Below are positions 31,076-35,140 of a stretch of 35,140 bases of DNA, one piece after another; within the stretch, counting starts at the first letter, position 1; every line of letters starts with the position of its first letter. Origin of the DNA: a virus; the IMG/VR virus record IMGVR_UViG_3300025695_000051, positions 1 to 35,140 of that record; one strand, given 5' to 3'. The notes beneath the pieces are model-generated. The model saw nothing but the letters and a program-made list of their open reading frames with translations. It ran no database searches and was not told the DNA's origin. Position numbers and translations under genes: made by a program.

Positions 31076-32979
31076 ATCGGTCTCTTATTAACTAAGTCTT
31101 TTGCAGACAATGATTGTTCTGTGAGTAAGTCTGTATATACACTCTTCTTACCAAACTTGTTTTCAACAAAAGAGATTACATCAAAGTACGGATCTTCATT
31201 GTTCACGTCAAGTTCATTATGTCCAAAGACTTGACCGCCTGGCATATGTTGATAGAATGACTCAAGTAATAGTTCAAGTGTCTTCATCTGTACTTGTGTG
31301 AATGATTGTGAAGATAGATTCTCAAGTGGATTATCTGCATCAGTAGGTACGTTAACACCACCTACAAGTGCAATATCAACACAATTCTGTTCATGTCCTC
31401 TTATCTTAGATGCATCAGATACTTGGTCAAGTGGCATACCACGTTGTAATCTTCCATCACGTCTAATGACATAGTGATATTGAATACCTTGTGCATGACC
31501 TGCTTCTTTATGTCGTAAGTGTATCTCTTCAGAACCAATGTTTGAGTTTGTGTATGTCTCGGTCGCATGTATAATAACTTCTGATATAGAACGATTCATA
31601 CGATAGAATTCTAGACCAAGTTCTTCTTTTGAAGACACATATTCAAATGTCTTTGTATCTGCACCGATGTAACGTTTGATTAAGTCTGCAAGGTCTGTAT
31701 CTTCTGTATAGAACTCACCGACTTCAGATACTATCTTACCTGATATAGTGGTTGTTATAGTACTCAATGCTGTTTCTATTTCAGTATAAAGATTTTCAAA
31801 TGCAGTGATATCTTCTTGTTTTATATTTTGTGCTTTTGCTTTTGCTACAACACCATTTTTAAATGAAGCAAGGTCAGTTGCTTCGGTGTTTCTTATAATC
31901 GTGTTTAACTTTTTATCAAGAGAAGTGTCTTGTAATGCCAAACTCTTAGCGGCATTTGATAAATCAATGTCACCGCCAGATATAACGTCATTGATAATTG
32001 AAGATATTGCTTCTTTACTTAAATCAACAGCACTACCTAGAATACCTTGTAGTGTAGAACCAACATCACCTGTCAAGTCTTCAAACAAGTTTTGAATGAA
32101 ACCACCTGTGCTAGTGGTGTCAGGAGTTAAGTGATTGACTAAACCAGTTACTGCATCATTAACTTCATTTATAACACTTGTGAATGCATCATCAATTGCA
32201 TTTGATAAATCATTGACTGTACTTGTTGCTACATCTTCTATTGCTGATATAGCACCTGTAATATCACCCGTCAAGTCTTTATTGATAACATCATCAAGTT
32301 TACTCTTGACATTATCAATACCTTCTGTTATACTAGACCCAAGACCATCGAGACTTGCACTTGATGCAACCGCATTAATATCAGTCATAAGTGACTTCTT
32401 ACGTTCACTTGCAACTTTGATGGTATTTGTAATCTCTGATACTGCCGCACCACCCAGTGCAATGATTGCAAGTGGTTCTGCCGGTGGTATAATACCTGTC
32501 AATGATTCTGTTAGTTCTGGTAGTTTAGATGGCGTATCTGTGCCTGTTGACTTTACAACTGGAACTGTATCAATGACTGTTGGTACTGTAACTGGATTCT
32601 CATCACTGTCAAGTACTGCTTCGCCTACACTATCTAATTGAATCAAGTCTACTGTCACGTCACTATCAATAACAGTGAATGTACCAGAACTCAAATCGAT
32701 ATCATAGAAACCTTCAGGTTCTTCAGGATAGATAATAGTCTGATTACCTACCTGTATGAGTACACCACGTGTAGTATCAAGACCATCATTGTCTTGTATC
32801 GTAACAGTGATATAACCTTCATCATTCTTGAGTACTTCTGCACCAAGATTAGTATTGTTATTCAGTTCCCATAATTCGTATGCGCCAACTTGTTTTGTCT
32901 TGACGTTATCAAAGAATGACGTTGACTTTTGTTTACCTGCAAGTAAATCATTTATTGTCTGAGTATTTAATTGTGCCAT
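31072..32979 (-). CDS. Baseplate-hub-associated protein with C-terminal N-acetylmuramoyl-L-alanine amidase domain, 635 aa
   Basis: The C-terminal domain (about 462-620) aligns by eye with T7 lysozyme/AmpD amidases: IIHATET (H471), QYHYVIRRDGRLQRG, NCVDIALVGGV, FTQVQMKTLELLLES, VFGHNELD (H587) and NNEDPYFDV (D596). H471, H587 and D596 fit the Zn ligands, with Asp as in AmpD rather than Cys as in T7 lysozyme. The N-terminal about 110 residues are a beta domain (GAYELWELNNNT; VLIQVGNQTIIYPEEPEGFY). Residues about 185-440 are mostly amphipathic helix with a hydrophobic patch around 165-180. The gene lies 2 bases after the OB-fold gene and overlaps the spike gene (ATGA). It should cleave the peptide cross-link of peptidoglycan during tail penetration. 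The middle region may be a tape-like or hub-binding stalk. Confidence 0.8.
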   Translation of the reverse strand: MAQLNTQTINDLLAGKQKSTSFFDNVKTKQVGAYELWELNNNTNLGAEVLKNDEGYITVTIQDNDGLDTTRGVLIQVGNQTIIYPEEPEGFYDIDLSSGTFTVIDSDVTVDLIQLDSVGEAVLDSDENPVTVPTVIDTVPVVKSTGTDTPSKLPELTESLTGIIPPAEPLAIIALGGAAVSEITNTIKVASERKKSLMTDINAVASSASLDGLGSSITEGIDNVKSKLDDVINKDLTGDITGAISAIEDVATSTVNDLSNAIDDAFTSVINEVNDAVTGLVNHLTPDTTSTGGFIQNLFEDLTGDVGSTLQGILGSAVDLSKEAISSIINDVISGGDIDLSNAAKSLALQDTSLDKKLNTIIRNTEATDLASFKNGVVAKAKAQNIKQEDITAFENLYTEIETALSTITTTISGKIVSEVGEFYTEDTDLADLIKRYIGADTKTFEYVSSKEELGLEFYRMNRSISEVIIHATETYTNSNIGSEEIHLRHKEAGHAQGIQYHYVIRRDGRLQRGMPLDQVSDASKIRGHEQNCVDIALVGGVNVPTDADNPLENLSSQSFTQVQMKTLELLLESFYQHMPGGQVFGHNELDVNNEDPYFDVISFVENKFGKKSVYTDLLTEQSLSAKDLVNKRPI

Positions 32980-32981
32980 TC

Positions 32982-33854
32982 TTATACCTTCTTATTTGCA
33001 TATAATTCGTAGACACGTTTTACTTCACTTGTGAAATCAATGTCTATAGGTGCGTAGTAACGACCTATTATTTTACCAAGTGACTTGCCTTTAGATGGAT
33101 CAATAACATCTGAGTTGAGAATACGAATATTTGCGTCTACATGTGTCGTATTTAGTTCATACAGAATGAATGCAATCTGAGAAGAAAAGTACCACCAATT
33201 TGACGAGAACTGTTTTAAGTTTGTGAATCTAGTGCCAGACCAACCTAGTAGACCAGTACCACCCTGATTAACATAACGTGTATCAAAATTAGGATTAGTA
33301 GCAGATATTGCGCCTACAAGTGCAGTTGCTTGTTTGATTGAATACCCATTAGATAAAAAGAATCTCACTGCAACATCACGTCTATAGTGTCTTGAACCTT
33401 GTTCTAACAGTATATTGCCTTCACCGTCATCGTTTAACGACCTATCATTGGTATCAATACCGACAATAGATTGATTATAGAATTCTATATTAGGGTCTGT
33501 ACGTTCAATTAAATCTTGATACGCAAGTGAATTCTGTATAGGCGTGGGATACTCGACACGAGGTAGTGAACCAAGTACGATAGGTACTTGAGATTCTTTT
33601 CCGTCCATGAACATACCGAAGACAAGAGAACCTGCTTCAAGTTTAGGAGTTGTGCCGATACCTGATACACCGCCTTCTGTAGTAGGGAGTACACACTGCG
33701 CCCATGGTAAGTCATCTTGTCTCACTTCACGAGTAGATGGGTTGTGTACACCATGTACACGTATACGCACACGACCTTCGAATCCATATGGTGGAGTCGC
33801 ATCAACTACGTCAGCAACAAACCAACGAAATTTATCGCCATAGTAACTAATCAA
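32982..33854 (-). CDS. gp5-type OB-fold hub protein with degenerate tail-lysozyme-like domain, 290 aa
   Basis: Residues about 5-110 are the gp5 N-terminal OB fold: FRWFVADVVDATPPYGFEGR with VRIRVHGVHNPST, DDLPWAQCVLPTTEGGVSGI, then LEAGSLVFGMFMDGKESQVP and IVLGSLPRV. Residues about 155-275 look like the phage tail lysozyme family: helix GYSIKQATALVGAISATNPN, GGTGLLGWSGTRFTNLKQF and SSQIAFILYELN. The family normally has a catalytic Glu at the position where T186 lies (GNlxxES motif), so activity is doubtful. The start is TTG 33854, supported by a strong GAGAGAGG 8 bases upstream, inside the end of the gp27-like gene (8-base overlap). No in-frame ATG fits. In the particle the OB fold should sit on the gp27-like ring. 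Confidence 0.8.
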   Translation of the reverse strand: MISYYGDKFRWFVADVVDATPPYGFEGRVRIRVHGVHNPSTREVRQDDLPWAQCVLPTTEGGVSGIGTTPKLEAGSLVFGMFMDGKESQVPIVLGSLPRVEYPTPIQNSLAYQDLIERTDPNIEFYNQSIVGIDTNDRSLNDDGEGNILLEQGSRHYRRDVAVRFFLSNGYSIKQATALVGAISATNPNFDTRYVNQGGTGLLGWSGTRFTNLKQFSSNWWYFSSQIAFILYELNTTHVDANIRILNSDVIDPSKGKSLGKIIGRYYAPIDIDFTSEVKRVYELYANKKV

Positions 33855-35140
33855 TGTTAGGTCCTCTCTCTAATTTGAATACTGTCATTGCTACGTCATG
33901 ACGTGTTCCACGAAATACATGTCTTGTATTATAAACAAGAAAGTCGCCACTACGTAATTTGTCAAGTTGGTCAGGATCATTTGAATTGTTATTGTCATTC
34001 AATACATTGATACGAATCTTATCACCAACTGAACCGCCCGATGATATAAATCCTGGTCCTGGCACTGTCACGTCCATCAAGTTCTTGAATATCGCATTAC
34101 GATATGCCATACTCTCTACCTTTTTAAGAAACATTTCAGGCGAGACTTCATCATGTAAACTCTTCTTCAGTCCATACACTCCACGAGATACAACATTATG
34201 TACTATCTCGTTGTCTGTCTCATGTATCGCTTCACCACCTATATTAATATCTTCAATAACAGGAGTGCGATAGTTAGGGTCATATACATTTTGTCTTTCT
34301 GTATTAATGATACCATCGGCATTAGCACGTTCTAATAAGTTAAGTAAATTAAAGTGCTGTGCTGTAGTCTGTCCGTTACCTAAATCTGTTACTGTATACA
34401 ATGAACCAATACCACCTGCCATCATTTGCTTCATGGTGTCTTGTAGTTTAGTTGCTTTCATTGTTTGAACTTGAAAGTACTGTAACGTTGGGTCACCTTG
34501 TTCTTCTTGAGCATTAGTATTTGCAGGAGAAAAGATAAACGGTACTTGACTGTTCCATGCATTCTGTTGTAGCATAACATCTAAACTACCTAAACGCAAG
34601 TTAGTATCATGAATAGATGCATATAAGAAGAAAGGCATTCCATGTTTTGACGTTGCTTTCTTGGTCAACCATGATGCCGCTTCAAGTGGGTGCATATAAG
34701 GTATGACGCCTTTGAAGTTTGACTGTACACTTTCACCTGCATATGATAGGTCAACATTCTTACCCACTTCATTCTGACATAACTTGAGTATTTCTTTTGT
34801 CAAGTTATCACGTACCGCACGACTTACATTTTTTGTTTTAGAAACAAATGCATGTTCATCAATAAATGATAAAACATAGATTGCTGAGTTACCTGAACCA
34901 GCAGACTTAACGATATTGTCAATAGAAGTCAATAAGAAACTTCTGTCCATCACAACTTCTTCTGTTTCGCCAGTTGCAGACAGTTCAGTATTCATTTTAA
35001 TATTAAGTCTTTCAGTACCACTAAACTGTAATGCATCAAAGAAACCTGCATCATCTGATACTGCAATCTGGCCAGTTACATAAGGTTTATCCAAACTCTC
35101 ATAGAAAGTCATTTCAACTATAGTCTGGCGAATATCAATG
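33847..35140 (-). CDS. Baseplate hub protein, T4 gp27-like (5' end outside window)
   Basis: The frame ends at 33847 and stays open to the right edge, so the gene is 5'-truncated. Upstream of ATG 35112 it reads IDIRQTIVE without a stop and runs smoothly into MTFYESLDKPYVTGQIAVSD. That ATG has no clear ribosome site, so the true start is probably outside. Visible parts include FLLTSIDNIVKSAGSGNSAI, FIDEHAFVSKTKNVSRAV, RDNLTKEILKLCQNEVGKN, and GVIPYMHPLEAASWLTKKAT followed by GMPFFLYAS, a pattern of gp27/gpD-type hub proteins. The C-terminus has GDKIRINVLNDN and SGDFLVYNTRHVFRGTRHDV, a tube-type beta barrel. T4 gp27 has 391 residues; this protein has at least 431. The neighbouring OB-fold, amidase and spike genes agree with a hub role. 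Assignment rests on pattern and context. Confidence 0.7.
   Translation of the reverse strand, partial: IDIRQTIVEMTFYESLDKPYVTGQIAVSDDAGFFDALQFSGTERLNIKMNTELSATGETEEVVMDRSFLLTSIDNIVKSAGSGNSAIYVLSFIDEHAFVSKTKNVSRAVRDNLTKEILKLCQNEVGKNVDLSYAGESVQSNFKGVIPYMHPLEAASWLTKKATSKHGMPFFLYASIHDTNLRLGSLDVMLQQNAWNSQVPFIFSPANTNAQEEQGDPTLQYFQVQTMKATKLQDTMKQMMAGGIGSLYTVTDLGNGQTTAQHFNLLNLLERANADGIINTERQNVYDPNYRTPVIEDINIGGEAIHETDNEIVHNVVSRGVYGLKKSLHDEVSPEMFLKKVESMAYRNAIFKNLMDVTVPGPGFISSGGSVGDKIRINVLNDNNNSNDPDQLDKLRSGDFLVYNTRHVFRGTRHDVAMTVFKLERGPNID
33863..33870 (-). promoter_or_regulatory. Ribosome binding site deciding the TTG start of the OB-fold hub gene
   Basis: GAGAGAGG on the minus strand, 8 bases before TTG 33854 and inside the coding end of the gp27-like gene. 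It is among the strongest ribosome sites in the window and justifies the rare start codon. Confidence 0.65.

Noticed and set aside
29663-33854. Three hub genes as fragments of one frameshifted gp5
   Set aside because: Each has its own start with ribosome site or ATGA coupling, complete domains and no overlapping domain remnants. The amidase gene between them has no counterpart in gp5.

Overview
The window is one strand-uniform stretch of the virion-structure region of a large contractile-tailed phage of the T4-like superfamily. Every gene I can support lies on the minus strand, so transcription runs from high to low coordinates. The DNA is AT-rich. Gene content resembles the marine T4-like myoviruses (cyanophage or pelagiphage type): a T4-like baseplate (hub, gp25, gp6, gp7-like, gp8, gp10-like), very large repetitive fibre proteins, and a small glycosyltransferase and 2OG-Fe(II) oxygenase cassette between fibre genes. 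The sequence alone does not identify the host. There is no tRNA, integrase, insertion sequence or CRISPR array, and no gene-free stretch longer than 80 bases.

Layout in the direction of transcription. (1) 35140-29064, hub and spike: a gp27-like hub protein whose 5' end lies outside the window, an OB-fold protein with a lysozyme-like domain, a long protein ending in an amidase domain, a gp5-C-like beta spike, and a conserved 200-residue protein of unknown role. T4 keeps OB fold, lysozyme and spike needle in one polypeptide (gp5). Here they are three genes, the lysozyme-like domain appears to lack its catalytic Glu, and an AmpD/T7-lysozyme type amidase looks intact. (2) 29028-23179, wedge: gp25, gp6, a gp7-like protein reduced to the C-terminal part, a gp10/gp9-like adaptor, and gp8. 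(3) 23168-17220: a 1982-residue protein with a DUF4815-like N-terminus. (4) 17218-4892, fibre or adhesin block: a small coiled-coil protein, a 1032-residue protein of about 43-45-residue beta repeats, and two paralogous giants (944 and 2031 residues) made largely of a Tyr/Arg/Gly tetrapeptide repeat. The larger giant also carries a PA14 domain and a second jelly-roll-like domain. (5) 4815-2953: coiled-coil protein, GT-A glycosyltransferase and 2OG-Fe(II) oxygenase-like protein. (6) 2887-1: two small structural proteins, a 663-residue fibre, a rho-independent terminator, and the start of another fibre-type gene that leaves the window.

Regulation: four exact T4-type late promoters (TATAAATA on the minus strand) sit in four of the few real intergenic gaps, each about 28-39 bases before a start codon. 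They precede gp25, the gp10-like gene, the 2031-residue giant and the 119-residue gene. Other junctions are mostly ATGA, TAATG or near-abutting, as expected for translationally coupled late operons. The coiled-coil/GT/oxygenase cassette has no exact late promoter but has a sigma70-like element.

The most unusual content is the pair of tetrapeptide-repeat giants (4892-13872). They have about 1,250 and 540 residues of strictly phased xRxY / xGNY tetrads, conserved ends, a shared inserted domain with a 50-base identical DNA segment, internal duplications whose offsets are all multiples of 12 bases, and carbohydrate-binding-type domains set into the array. They could form a sticky or silk-like virion appendage, and the adjacent glycosyltransferase and oxygenase are candidate modifiers. 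That functional reading is inference.
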